A stretch of 64,000 bases of DNA. Source: UBA2030 sp049969475 (GTDB lineage: Bacteria; Bacteroidota; Bacteroidia; Bacteroidales; TTA-H9). A model generated the notes under the pieces. That model did not search any database. It was not told where the DNA came from and saw only the letters and a program-made list of their open reading frames with translations. Position numbers and translations under genes: made by a program. Where the stretch lies: assembly GCA_049969475.1 (NCBI GenBank), contig JBMFOU010000003.1, positions 1-64,000 of the forward strand, given 5' to 3'. Shown here one piece after another: positions 9,004 to 17,620 of this stretch (position 1 is the stretch's first letter; the number at the start of each line of letters is the position of its first letter).

Positions 9004-10071
9004 CTAAATGGCCTGGAGCGCCAAGGTTTGAAAGGATTTTCCCGTTAAAAACTGGTGAATGAGTCGGGAAATTGGAAGTTCGGGTAAAAACGATTCATTC
9101 AACCGGGTTAAAATCCAACCATCGGGCAATTCTAGGGCGCTGGAAACTTTTCCCCCAAAAACATAAAATTTTGCCTGAATTAAACGATGGGTCAGTGTGT
9201 GAGTGGCATGGATTTCGCCCAGGGGGTTCCATACCCAATCAAGGTATTCCAGGGAATGATTAAAGGTCTCTTGAATAGTCTCTAGTTCCGGGAAATCGTA
9301 CAGATGGCGCCAGATGCCCTTGTTGCGTCGTTTCATGATTAATGAAAAACCCTTTTCGTCCACGACCAGCAAGACAAGATAATTGATTTCCATATCTTTA
9401 ACCTTCACCTGGCTTTCTTTACGGGGTAATTCGTTCTGAATTCCCCTGACATAGGCCATGCAGAAATCCCTGATGGGGCATACTCCGCATTTGGGCTTAC
9501 CAGGCGTACAAATCAATGCACCTAGCTCCATGACAGCCTGATTAAAACGGCCAGGTTGGGAATGCGAAATCAACTGTTGTCCGGCCTCCATGCAGGAGCG
9601 CCGCCCCTGGGCTTTGTCCACTGGTTCTTCAATGGCAAACAAGCGGGCATAAACCCTGAGGGTGTTTCCGTCGAGCACAGGCACAGGTTCATTTCCGGCA
9701 ATGGAGGCCACAGCGGCAGCTGTGTAGGAGCCTATTCCCTTAACTTTTATCAGCTCCTGATATTTCAAGGGAATTTGACCACCCCATTCCAACATTATCT
9801 GGCGGGCCCCGGCATGCAGATTACGTGCCCGGCTATAATAACCCAACCCCTGCCAGAGCCTTAATACCTCCTCTTCGCTGGCTGCCGCCAGCACAGCCAC
9901 GCCAGGAAACTGTGCAACAAAACGCTCGTAATAAGGCAATCCCTGATTGACCCGCGTTTGCTGTAAAATGACTTCGGAAACCCAAATTCGGTAGGGATCC
10001 TTCGTCTGACGCCAGGGCAATACCCTCGCCGATTGATCATACCACGTTAACAATGTGTCAGTTAAACCCAT
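9004..10071 (-). CDS. mutY: A/G-specific adenine DNA glycosylase MutY
   Basis: 355 residues. It removes adenine mispaired with 8-oxoguanine in base-excision repair. The catalytic glutamate E33 lies in WVSEVILQQTRV. The helix-hairpin-helix is VKGIGSYTAAA (110-120). D134 in VLDGNTLRV is the second catalytic acid. The iron-sulphur cluster cysteines C188, C195, C198 and C204 have the classic Cx6Cx2Cx5C spacing. Residues about 225-345 are the NUDIX-like domain that reads 8-oxoG. Full length for the family. It is divergent from the HU gene across 132 bp; a mutY-ssb-gldE-gldD neighbourhood is familiar in Bacteroidota. Confidence 0.95.
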   Translation of the reverse strand: MGLTDTLLTWYDQSARVLPWRQTKDPYRIWVSEVILQQTRVNQGLPYYERFVAQFPGVAVLAAASEEEVLRLWQGLGYYSRARNLHAGARQIMLEWGGQIPLKYQELIKVKGIGSYTAAAVASIAGNEPVPVLDGNTLRVYARLFAIEEPVDKAQGRRSCMEAGQQLISHSQPGRFNQAVMELGALICTPGKPKCGVCPIRDFCMAYVRGIQNELPRKESQVKVKDMEINYLVLLVVDEKGFSLIMKRRNKGIWRHLYDFPELETIQETFNHSLEYLDWVWNPLGEIHATHTLTHRLIQAKFYVFGGKVSSALELPDGWILTRLNESFLPELPISRLIHQFLTGKSFQTLALQAI

Positions 10072-10149
10072 TCTATTGAAAAATAGTCAGTTATTACAAC
10101 AATATTTTTACAAAATAGCTCAAAAACTTGGTGAAAATAAAAAAGATAG

Positions 10150-10158
10150 TATCTTTGC
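10150..10158 (+). promoter_or_regulatory. Promoter of the HU gene (-33/-7)
   Basis: TATCTTTGC is an exact -7 element. A -33-like CTTG lies at 10127-10130, giving 19 bp spacing as in described Bacteroidota promoters. Confidence 0.55.
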
Positions 10159-10203
10159 AGCCCATTAGAAATCTAATTTTCAAACCCTTAAAAAACGAAC
10201 GAT

Positions 10204-10488
10204 ATGACTAAAGCTGAAATCGTAGCAGAAATTGCCGGCAAGACTAATGTAGAAAAGGTTGCCGTACAGCAGATCGTAGAAGCTTTCATGGATTCCATTA
10301 AAAACGCCATGACCAATGGTGAGAATGTATACCTGAGGGGTTTTGGAAGCTTCATTATTAAACGCAGGGCCGAAAAAACCGGCAGGAACATTTCCAAAAA
10401 CACTACTATCATTATCCCTGCTCACAATATCCCTGCTTTCAAGCCTGCCAAATCATTTGTAAATGAAGTAAAAAACAAGGTTAAATAA
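10204..10488 (+). CDS. HU/IHF-family DNA-binding protein
   Basis: 94-residue nucleoid protein that binds and bends DNA as a dimer. Sequence begins MTKAEIVAEIAGKT, contains the turn VYLRGFGSFIIKRR (about 43-56) and the beta-arm IPAHNIPAFKP (about 75-85) ending in the conserved proline-containing tip. Length and motifs are complete for the family. Preceded by a good -33/-7 promoter and no Shine-Dalgarno sequence. The 29-residue basic protein gene follows 18 bp downstream and the pair shares one strong terminator, so they form one transcription unit. Confidence 0.95.
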   Translation: MTKAEIVAEIAGKTNVEKVAVQQIVEAFMDSIKNAMTNGENVYLRGFGSFIIKRRAEKTGRNISKNTTIIIPAHNIPAFKPAKSFVNEVKNKVK

Positions 10489-10506
10489 TTTCAAAATCTT
10501 AAAAAA

Positions 10507-10596
10507 ATGCCTTGCGGTAAAAAAAGAAAAAGACATAAGATGGCCACCCACAAGCGTAAAAAACGCTTGAGAAAGAACAGGCATAAGAAGAAATAA
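10507..10596 (+). CDS. AURKAIP1/COX24-type 29-residue basic protein (bS22/mS38-like)
   Basis: A 29-codon ORF below usual length cut-offs. The product begins MPCGKKRKRHKMATHKR and continues KKRLRKNRHKKK; about two thirds of the residues are lysine, arginine or histidine. This matches the short AURKAIP1/COX24-domain proteins annotated throughout Bacteroidota, related to mitochondrial mS38 and mycobacterial bS22, which sit on the small ribosomal subunit near the decoding centre. A ribosomal role here is inferred from that family. The gene lies 18 bp after HU and before an 18-bp stem terminator, so it is probably co-expressed with HU. Confidence 0.85.
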   Translation: MPCGKKRKRHKMATHKRKKRLRKNRHKKK

Positions 10597-10627
10597 TTGA
10601 GCCTGCTTCATTCTGCTTTAGAACCAT

Positions 10628-10677
10628 AAAATTATAATACAATGCCTCGGGAGGGTGCATTGTATTATAATTTTTAA
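10628..10677 (+). terminator. Intrinsic terminator after HU and the AURKAIP1-like gene
   Basis: Perfect 18-bp inverted repeat (10628-10645 with 10657-10674), 11-nt loop, followed by T residues. The arms are AT-rich and flanked by A and T runs, so it may act in both directions. Confidence 0.85.
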
Positions 10678-10750
10678 AGCCAAGCATAGGCATTGGCTGA
10701 GCTAATGCCTTACAAATCCCACAGTATAATTATTTCAAACACCTACCGAC

Positions 10751-12301
10751 GTGAACAGAGATTTGATTATTGACGTAAGCTCCGGAGAAGTGAACATCGC
10801 TCTGTTGGAAGACAAGAGTCTGGTAGAACTTCATAAGGAGAAGGTGAACAATAATTATGCTGTTGGCGATATCTACCTCGGGAAAGTGAAAAAGCTTATG
10901 ACGGGCCTCAACGCCGCTTTTGTGGACGTAGGCTACGAAAAAGACGCTTTTCTCCACTATCTCGATTTAGGGCCTCAGATTCAGTCTCTTAACAAACTTT
11001 TGCGGCAGGTACAGAGCCCTGGTTTCAATGATTACCTGCTAAACCACTTCGAGCCCGAGCCCGATATAGAAAAGACGGGAAAAATCACACAGGTATTGGC
11101 TCCGGGTCAGCAGGTAATAGTTCAGATTGCCAAAGAACCCATCTCGACCAAGGGCCCCCGCATTACCTCTGAAATTTCATTTGCTGGACGCTACCTCGTT
11201 TTGGTACCTTTTTCAAACCGGGTATCAGTTTCACAGAAAATTAAAAGCAATGAAGAGAGAAACCGGCTAAAACGTCTGGTTTCGAGCATCAGGCCCAAAA
11301 ATTTCGGCATCATTATCCGAACGGTAGCCGAAGGCCGCATGGTAGCCGAACTCGACCAGGACCTTCGGCAATTGATGGAAAAATGGGAAAATGCACTCAA
11401 GCGCCTGGTTGATGCCAAACCTCCCATGAAAATCGTCAGTGAGCTCGACCGTACATCAGCCATACTGCGCGACCTGCTCAACGAATCGTTCAACAACATC
11501 CACATCAACGATCCGGTTCTTTTCGAAGAAACACGCAACTATATTCAAACCATCGCGCCCGACAAAGTCAACATCCTCAAGCTTTATAAAAGTAAAACGC
11601 CCATTTTCGAAGCGTTTGGTATCGACAAGCAGATTAAAAATTCCTTCGGACGCACGGTAACCATCAAAAGCGGTATTTATCTGATTATTGAAAGAACCGA
11701 AGCCCTGCATGTAATTGATGTTAACAGCGGACATCGCTCCAAAAAAGATAATGACCAGGAAACCAATGCGCTGGAAGTAAATTTGGAAGCCGCCACAGAA
11801 GTAGCCCGCCAGCTGCGACTGCGCGACCTCGGAGGCATTATTGTGGTTGACTTTATAGATATGACCAATCCGCAAAACCGCCGAAAACTATACGAACATC
11901 TGAAACAGGAAATGGCAAAAGACAATGCCAAGCATACTATTTTGCCACCCAGCAAATTCGGATTGGTACAGATTACCCGCCAACGCGTTAGACCCGAAAC
12001 CGATGTGGAGGTGCTTGAACGTTGCCCCGTTTGCATGGGTACCGGACAAATTAAATCAAGCATCTTGCTGACGGACGAAATTGAAAACAAATTGCGCTAT
12101 CTGATTCAGGAGCAAAACGAAAAATACGTATCCTTGCACGTCCACCCCTTCATCTATGCATACCTAACCAAAGGGTTACCCTCCTTGCGGTTGAAGTGGG
12201 TGCTCAAATACAGAAAATGGATACCTGTGCGCCCCGACAGCAGCTACCATCTCACCGATTATCGATTTTTCAACCTTAAAGGAGACGAAATAAGAATCTG
12301 A
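10751..12301 (+). CDS. rng: Ribonuclease E/G family endoribonuclease (RNase G)
   Basis: 516 residues, the length of RNase G without the RNase E C-terminal scaffold. An S1 RNA-binding region spans about 35-150. Catalytic acids are D323 in VIDVNSG and D367 in IIVVDFID. C425/C428 in CPVCMGTG form the zinc link that joins subunits. It processes rRNA precursors and decays mRNA. The start is GTG (10751), followed by NRDLIIDVSS as in other Bacteroidota RNase G proteins; no Shine-Dalgarno sequence is present. It ends at a terminator that is fused to the trpS promoter. Confidence 0.95.
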   Translation: MNRDLIIDVSSGEVNIALLEDKSLVELHKEKVNNNYAVGDIYLGKVKKLMTGLNAAFVDVGYEKDAFLHYLDLGPQIQSLNKLLRQVQSPGFNDYLLNHFEPEPDIEKTGKITQVLAPGQQVIVQIAKEPISTKGPRITSEISFAGRYLVLVPFSNRVSVSQKIKSNEERNRLKRLVSSIRPKNFGIIIRTVAEGRMVAELDQDLRQLMEKWENALKRLVDAKPPMKIVSELDRTSAILRDLLNESFNNIHINDPVLFEETRNYIQTIAPDKVNILKLYKSKTPIFEAFGIDKQIKNSFGRTVTIKSGIYLIIERTEALHVIDVNSGHRSKKDNDQETNALEVNLEAATEVARQLRLRDLGGIIVVDFIDMTNPQNRRKLYEHLKQEMAKDNAKHTILPPSKFGLVQITRQRVRPETDVEVLERCPVCMGTGQIKSSILLTDEIENKLRYLIQEQNEKYVSLHVHPFIYAYLTKGLPSLRLKWVLKYRKWIPVRPDSSYHLTDYRFFNLKGDEIRI

Positions 12302-12335
12302 GGAAAATTGCGCCGGCACATAATTATTGCTGCCC

Positions 12336-12365
12336 AGCCCGGTCGAATTCGAACCGGGCTTTTTT
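12336..12365 (+). terminator. Intrinsic terminator after rng
   Basis: AGCCCGGT (12336-12343) pairs with ACCGGGCT (12353-12360) around a CGAATTCG core, followed by six T. The T-run ends 2 bp before the trpS -7 element. Confidence 0.85.
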
Positions 12366-12367
12366 CG

Positions 12368-12376
12368 TAATTTCGC
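12368..12376 (+). promoter_or_regulatory. -7-like element abutting the trpS start
   Basis: TAATTTCGC differs from TAnnTTTGC at one base. Only 4 nt separate the TTCG from the ATG at 12380, which implies a leaderless trpS mRNA if this is the promoter. Confidence 0.4.
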
Positions 12377-12379
12377 AGC

Positions 12380-13375
12380 ATGGAAACAGTTGTAAGCGGA
12401 ATAAGACCCACCGGTGAGCTGCATCTGGGAAACTATTTCGGTGCAGTTAGAAACTTTGTACAGATGCAGGATACTGAGCGATGCTTCTTCTTCATCGCCG
12501 ATTATCATTCATTAACCACCCACCCCACGCCTGAAAATTTACAGCAAAACGTTAAGCGGGTACTTATTAATTATTTAGCTGCCGGCCTCGACCCGGAAAA
12601 AGCCACCCTCTACATCCAGAGTGATGTGCCCGAGGTTACTGAGCTCTACCTTTTACTCAACATGAATGCATACTTGGGAGAGCTTATGCGAGTAACTTCA
12701 TTTAAGGAAAAAGCCCGAAAACAACCCAACAACGTAAACGCTGGCCTCCTTACTTATCCGGTTTTAATGGCTGCAGACATTATCATTCACAAGGCAGCCA
12801 AAGTTCCGGTGGGCAAAGACCAGGAACAGCATCTCGAAATGACTCGCACCTTTGCCAATCGCTTTAACCGCATGTACAAGGTGGATTATTTCCCCGAACC
12901 TCAGGCTTATAACTTTGGGCGAGAACTCATCAAGATACCAGGCCTTGATGGAAGCGGTAAAATGGGAAAATCAGAAGGAGAAGGAAATGCCATCTTTTTG
13001 AGTGATCCGCCCGAAGTTATCCGCAAAAAAGTTATGCGGGCAGTTACCGACACAGGTCCTACCCAGCCTAATCAACCGAAATCGGAACCTGTTCAAAATC
13101 TATTCACTCTCATGTCGGTGCTCTCAGCCCCCGAAACACTTGCCTACTTTGAAGAGCAATACAATACATGCACCATTCGTTATGGTGATATGAAAAAACA
13201 ATTAGCCGAAGATATTGTTAACTTTACGCGTCCCTTCAGGGAGAAGATTCTTCAACTTGAAAGCGATGATACCTACCTTCGGAAAGTGGTTTACCAGGGA
13301 GCCGAAAAAGCCCGTGAAAGCGCCCGAAGAACTGTCCGCGAAGTGAGGGAAATCATAGGTTTTAAGCCATTCTGA
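12380..13375 (+). CDS. trpS: Tryptophanyl-tRNA synthetase
   Basis: 331 residues, class I aminoacyl-tRNA synthetase charging tRNA-Trp. The HIGH-like signature is in GELHLGNYFGA (about 11-21) after GIRPTG, and the KMSKS-like loop is KMGKSEGEGN (about 194-203). Length is normal for bacterial TrpRS. The start METVVSGIRPTGE is well supported because the conserved N-terminal strand begins only five residues in. It is followed 26 bp later by a small membrane protein gene on the same strand. Confidence 0.96.
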   Translation: METVVSGIRPTGELHLGNYFGAVRNFVQMQDTERCFFFIADYHSLTTHPTPENLQQNVKRVLINYLAAGLDPEKATLYIQSDVPEVTELYLLLNMNAYLGELMRVTSFKEKARKQPNNVNAGLLTYPVLMAADIIIHKAAKVPVGKDQEQHLEMTRTFANRFNRMYKVDYFPEPQAYNFGRELIKIPGLDGSGKMGKSEGEGNAIFLSDPPEVIRKKVMRAVTDTGPTQPNQPKSEPVQNLFTLMSVLSAPETLAYFEEQYNTCTIRYGDMKKQLAEDIVNFTRPFREKILQLESDDTYLRKVVYQGAEKARESARRTVREVREIIGFKPF

Positions 13376-13401
13376 TTGTTAATTGATCCAAACTTAACAT
13401 T

Positions 13402-13776
13402 ATGAGTAGCCGCGATGCAAAGAACACAGTCATCTACTATTTCCTGCGTTTCGGTGTGATAATTTACCTGTCAGGGGTGTTTTGGCAACTGGCCCGCAGG
13501 CCAGGTTTCGAAACCGAAATATGGAATGATATCACCCAGATAGTTGCTGCTATAATCTATACCCTGTTGGTTATTCTGGTATTAGCCGCACCCAAACACA
13601 ATTTTAATATTCTGGGATTTTTCTTCATAGCTGTAGGGAGTTTCGCACTCCTGCTAAAAAACCTTTTAGTGCAGGGAATTTACATTAATATCCCCACCTA
13701 TGTTTTCATTATTATTGTCTCCTTTTACTTTATGACAAAAGGAGGAGAACATCATTCAAGACGCAACTATTTTTAA
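13402..13776 (+). CDS. Small four-helix membrane protein, unknown
   Basis: 124 residues with four hydrophobic segments at about 11-29, 43-62, 67-86 and 94-115 and a short charged C-terminus (GGEHHSRRNYF). I do not recognise a family or any catalytic motif. It lies 26 bp after trpS on the same strand, so it is probably co-transcribed, and its 3' end overlaps the convergent aspS by 4 bp. Confidence 0.7.
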   Translation: MSSRDAKNTVIYYFLRFGVIIYLSGVFWQLARRPGFETEIWNDITQIVAAIIYTLLVILVLAAPKHNFNILGFFFIAVGSFALLLKNLLVQGIYINIPTYVFIIIVSFYFMTKGGEHHSRRNYF

Positions 13777-15533
13777 GCCTCGTTCCTGGGTTTTTTAATT
13801 TCTAGGAAGAGCTCTTCGAGCTGAGCATCAGAAATTTCTGAGGGGGAGTCGAGCATCATGTCGCGACCAGCATTGTTCTTTGGGAAAGCAATATAGTCGC
13901 GAATAGACTCACTGCCCCCAAAAATGGCACAAAGGCGGTCGAAACCAAAGGCAATACCTCCATGGGGAGGTGCTCCAAATTCAAAAGCCCCCATAAGGAA
14001 ACCAAACTGTTTTTGTGCCTCCTCATCGCTAAATCCCAGCAAACTCAACATCTTATTTTGCAAATCTTTGCGATGAATACGGATACTTCCACCTCCAATT
14101 TCCACTCCATTGATAACCAGGTCGTAGGCATTAGCTCTTACAGCACCAGGGTTGGTATCGAGTAATGGAATATCTTCCGATTTGGGTGAAGTGAAGGGAT
14201 GATGCATGGCATAAAAACGCTGGGTTTCGTCATCCCATTCCAGCAGAGGGAAATCGATGACCCACAAGGGCTTATAAACATCGGGGTTACGCAATCCCAG
14301 ACGATTCCCCATTTCAAGCCTTAGTTCGCCCAGGGCCTTACGGGTGCGTGCCGTAGCTCCAGCCAAAATCAGCATAAGATCGCCCGGTTGTGCACCGAAA
14401 TCATCGGCCCAACCCCTGAGTTCATTTTCGCTGAAAAACTTATCAACCGACGATTTCAGGCTGCCGTCCTCATTGTATTTCACATAAATGAGCCCTGCGG
14501 CTCCTATCTGCGGCCTTTTCACCCATTCAGTAAGCTGATCCAGTTCCTTGCGGCTATACGAAGCACAGCCCGGAGCACGTATACCCACCACCAGCTCAGC
14601 CTCATCAAAAACTTTAAAGCCTTTTCCTTTCACCTTATCGGTAAGTTCCACAAAGCGCATCCCGAAGCGGATGTCAGGTTTGTCGGAACCATAAAATTGC
14701 ATAGCCTCTTCCCAGCTCATCCGCGGAAAATCGCCAAATTCCAGCCCCTTTACTTCTCTGAATAGATGCCGGATGAGTCCTTCAAAGGTATTTAGAATAT
14801 CTTCCTGCTCAACGAAAGCCATTTCGCAGTCGATCTGCGTGAATTCGGGCTGCCGGTCGGCTCGCAGATCTTCATCGCGGAAACAACGTACAATTTGAAA
14901 ATACCGGTCATAGCCCGCTACCATCAAGATTTGCTTGAGGGTTTGAGGCGATTGCGGAAGGGCATAAAACTGTCCCGGGTTCATACGCGAGGGAACTACA
15001 AAATCGCGGGCTCCTTCGGGCGTAGACTTGATAAGATATGGGGTTTCTATTTCAAGAAAATGCTGCTGATCGAGGTAGCGACGGGTTTCGAAGGCCATAC
15101 GGTGCCTCAGCTCGAGATTTCGCCGAAGCGGATTGCGCCGTAAATCGAGATAGCGGTATTTCATGCGCAACTCCTCTCCCCCATCCGTATTATCCTCAAT
15201 AGTAAAAGGAGGTGTCTTGGACTCGTTGAGAACCCTGAGCTCGTCCACATTAATTTCAATATCGCCGGTTGGAAGTTTGGGGTTTTTATTTTCCCGCTCA
15301 GCAACTTTTCCGGTCACCTGAATTACATATTCTCTTCCCAGTCTGCGGGCCTCTTCGCAAAGGTCGGGCCGGGTTTCCATGTTAAACACCAACTGAGTAA
15401 TACCATAGCGATCGCGCAGATCGATAAAGGTCATTCCGCCCAAGTCGCGCGAGCGTTGAATCCAACCACTCAGAGTTACTTGTTTGCCGGCGTCACTCAG
15501 CCGGAGTTCTCCACAGGTATGAGTTCTATACAT
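13773..15533 (-). CDS. aspS: Aspartyl-tRNA synthetase
   Basis: About 586 residues, class II synthetase. The N-terminal OB fold (GWIQRSRDLGG) binds the anticodon. The class II motifs include FRDEDLRADRQPEFTQ (motif 2) and GIAFGFDRL (motif 3). The bacterial GAD insertion lies in the middle (about 290-410), so this is the long bacterial-type AspRS. The start is placed at the ATG giving MYRTHTCGELR, as in homologues; an in-frame ATG six bases upstream would add two residues. Divergent from ssb across about 145 bp. Confidence 0.96.
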   Translation of the reverse strand: MYRTHTCGELRLSDAGKQVTLSGWIQRSRDLGGMTFIDLRDRYGITQLVFNMETRPDLCEEARRLGREYVIQVTGKVAERENKNPKLPTGDIEINVDELRVLNESKTPPFTIEDNTDGGEELRMKYRYLDLRRNPLRRNLELRHRMAFETRRYLDQQHFLEIETPYLIKSTPEGARDFVVPSRMNPGQFYALPQSPQTLKQILMVAGYDRYFQIVRCFRDEDLRADRQPEFTQIDCEMAFVEQEDILNTFEGLIRHLFREVKGLEFGDFPRMSWEEAMQFYGSDKPDIRFGMRFVELTDKVKGKGFKVFDEAELVVGIRAPGCASYSRKELDQLTEWVKRPQIGAAGLIYVKYNEDGSLKSSVDKFFSENELRGWADDFGAQPGDLMLILAGATARTRKALGELRLEMGNRLGLRNPDVYKPLWVIDFPLLEWDDETQRFYAMHHPFTSPKSEDIPLLDTNPGAVRANAYDLVINGVEIGGGSIRIHRKDLQNKMLSLLGFSDEEAQKQFGFLMGAFEFGAPPHGGIAFGFDRLCAIFGGSESIRDYIAFPKNNAGRDMMLDSPSEISDAQLEELFLEIKKPRNEA

Positions 15534-15625
15534 AATCAAAGGACTGAAAAAGAGGCTGCGAAATTACGAAATACCCCCCTCCGAAAAAATTTTTCATCCT
15601 CAGGTACAACTTTCTTTTTTTACCT

Positions 15626-15633
15626 TATCTTTG
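15626..15633 (+). promoter_or_regulatory. -7 promoter element for ssb
   Basis: TATCTTTG is an exact consensus match, 45 bp upstream of the ssb ATG. Confidence 0.45.
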
Positions 15634-15678
15634 AAAATATTTTGATAACAGGCATTAACCACTTAAAAATCAACAATT

Positions 15679-16092
15679 ATGGCAGGAATCAATAAGGTAA
15701 TCTTGGTGGGAAATTTAGGCCGCGACCCTGAAATTCACACCTTCAGCGATGGAACCAAAAAAGCCAGCTTCAGCCTGGCCACCACCGAAAGCTACAAAGA
15801 TCGCGAGGGCAAACGTGTTGATCAGACCGAATGGCACAATATTGTTCTTTGGCGCGGATTGGCAGAAATTGCAGAAAAGTATCTCCATAAGGGCGACCAG
15901 ATATACCTCGAAGGCAAAATCCGGCGCAGAGAATACGAGGACAACGGCCAGAAAAAGTTCATTTATGAAATTCTGGGCGACAATATGGTTATGCTGGGCG
16001 GTGCACGCAAAGAAGGAACTCATGCTCCAGCATCCGAAGCCGAAGTGCTGCCTCCCCCTCCCTCTCCCGAAGATGAAGGACTTCCTTTCTGA
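15679..16092 (+). CDS. ssb: Single-stranded DNA-binding protein
   Basis: 137 residues. The OB-fold starts INKVILVGNLGRDPE and contains TEWHNIVLW and YLEGKIRRREY, typical of bacterial SSB. The acidic tail ends PEDEGLPF, the tip that recruits replication and repair partners. The linker is short (about 25 residues). It coats single-stranded DNA during replication, repair and recombination. gldE and gldD follow 172 bp downstream, an arrangement known from gliding Bacteroidota. Confidence 0.95.
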   Translation: MAGINKVILVGNLGRDPEIHTFSDGTKKASFSLATTESYKDREGKRVDQTEWHNIVLWRGLAEIAEKYLHKGDQIYLEGKIRRREYEDNGQKKFIYEILGDNMVMLGGARKEGTHAPASEAEVLPPPPSPEDEGLPF

Positions 16093-16215
16093 GACCACAG
16101 AGGGGTTTTCCTTACACCCTACGAACCTAAAGGGAACAAACCTGGTAATCAGCACCAGCAAAATACTAAAAATCAAATATTTGTTCTCGCGCATACAGGT
16201 GAGGAAGATTTTCTA

Positions 16216-16224
16216 TAGTTTTGC
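16216..16224 (+). promoter_or_regulatory. -7 promoter element for gldE-gldD
   Basis: TAGTTTTGC matches TAnnTTTGC exactly, 40 bp before the TTG start of gldE. It suggests gldE-gldD can be transcribed separately from ssb. Confidence 0.45.
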
Positions 16225-16264
16225 ATTTGCTAACACCCGGTAAGGGAACAAATTTTCCGTTAGA

Positions 16265-17620
16265 TTGGAAACAGTCTGTTCTGAGCCATACAGCCTTCAA
16301 GCACCCCTGACCGCTGTTTTGTTGTGGATATCGCAACCTGCTGCTTTTTACCTGGGACTTTTGGCTATCCTCCTGCTTCTTATATCCTCAGGCCTCATCT
16401 CGGGGAGTGAGGTGGCGTTTTTTGGACTTCATGGTCAGAATCTCGAAGAATACAGAAAAGACTCCAAACCTTCAAGTCGAAGGGTTGTAAGGTTGCTGGA
16501 AAATCCCGAATACCTCCTGGCTACTATCCTCATCAGCAACAATTTTGTAAATGTTGCCATAGTTCTTATCTCGTCGTATATTACCACTCTGCTTTTCGAC
16601 ACCAACCTATACCCTGTACTTACTTTCATTTTACAAGTAATTGTAGTGACAGGGGTAATCCTTATATTTGGAGAAATTACTCCGAAAATTTTTAGTTCGG
16701 TAAGCCCTGCGTTTTTTCTGCGACGCATGAGCCTGCCCTTATTGATTCTGGAAAAAATATTCTGGCCCATCAGTACGCTGCTTGTAAAATCTACTGGCAT
16801 TATCGATCGCCGAATGCGTAAGGGCGAAGACCCCATCAGCCTTGAAGAAATAAGCGATGCCATCGAAATAGCAGCTACAGATAACAAAGAGCCCCAGGAA
16901 GTAAGAATTTTTAAAGGAATCGTTCGCTTTGGGAGCATCAGCGTGCGTGAAATCATGATCCCTAGGGTGGATGTAGTGGCTATCGACAATAATGCCTCGT
17001 ATGATGAAGTGATACGAATAATTACCTCCAGCGGATATTCACGTATCCCGGTTTATAGTGGCAGCACCGACTCTATCAACGGAATTCTCTATATTAAAGA
17101 CCTGCTGCGTCATCTCGAAGAGGGACCTGGCTACAACTGGCAAAAACACATCCGTCCAGCCTTTTTTATTCCCGAAAACAAAAAAATCGACTCCCTGCTT
17201 AAAGAGTTTCAAAACAATAAAATTCACATGGCCATTGTGGTAGATGAGTACGGGGGTACATCGGGTATCGTGACGCTCGAGGATATCCTCGAGGAAATTA
17301 TTGGCGACATCAACGATGAGTTTGATACCGAACCCGAAATCAACTATCAGAAAATCAATGAAAATACTTTTGTTTTTGAAGGGAAAGTATTATTGCACGA
17401 TTTTCTTCGCATCGTAAATCTACCCGACGATTTTTTCAACGACCTGGAAGGAGACTTTGATACCCTGGCCGGGCTTATTCTTGAAATTGAAGGCCGTCTG
17501 CCTGAACAAGGCGAGGTGATTTTTTTTAGAAATCTGGAAATGCGCATCGAAGAAGCAGACCAACGCAGAATTGGCAAGATTAGGGTAAAAGTTGCCTATG
17601 AAGAAAAGGATGCAACATGA
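16265..17620 (+). CDS. gldE: Gliding motility-associated protein GldE (CNNM/CBS family)
   Basis: 451 residues. An N-terminal CNNM (DUF21) transmembrane domain with three or four helices (about 15-190) is followed by two CBS motifs (about 215-340; MIPRVDVVAID and IVVDEYGGTSGIVTLEDIL) and a CorC/HlyC-type C-terminal domain (about 355-445). In Flavobacterium johnsoniae GldE acts with the lipoprotein GldD in gliding and T9SS-dependent secretion; the biochemical role is unknown. The assignment to GldE rather than a generic CorC protein rests on the ATGA overlap with gldD. The start is TTG (16265), with no better ATG upstream in frame. Confidence 0.88.
   Translation: METVCSEPYSLQAPLTAVLLWISQPAAFYLGLLAILLLLISSGLISGSEVAFFGLHGQNLEEYRKDSKPSSRRVVRLLENPEYLLATILISNNFVNVAIVLISSYITTLLFDTNLYPVLTFILQVIVVTGVILIFGEITPKIFSSVSPAFFLRRMSLPLLILEKIFWPISTLLVKSTGIIDRRMRKGEDPISLEEISDAIEIAATDNKEPQEVRIFKGIVRFGSISVREIMIPRVDVVAIDNNASYDEVIRIITSSGYSRIPVYSGSTDSINGILYIKDLLRHLEEGPGYNWQKHIRPAFFIPENKKIDSLLKEFQNNKIHMAIVVDEYGGTSGIVTLEDILEEIIGDINDEFDTEPEINYQKINENTFVFEGKVLLHDFLRIVNLPDDFFNDLEGDFDTLAGLILEIEGRLPEQGEVIFFRNLEMRIEEADQRRIGKIRVKVAYEEKDAT

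Noticed and set aside
14388..14765. 125-codon plus-strand ORF inside aspS
   Set aside because: Antisense shadow; aspS is intact and full length, and the plus-strand frame shows no recognisable motif.
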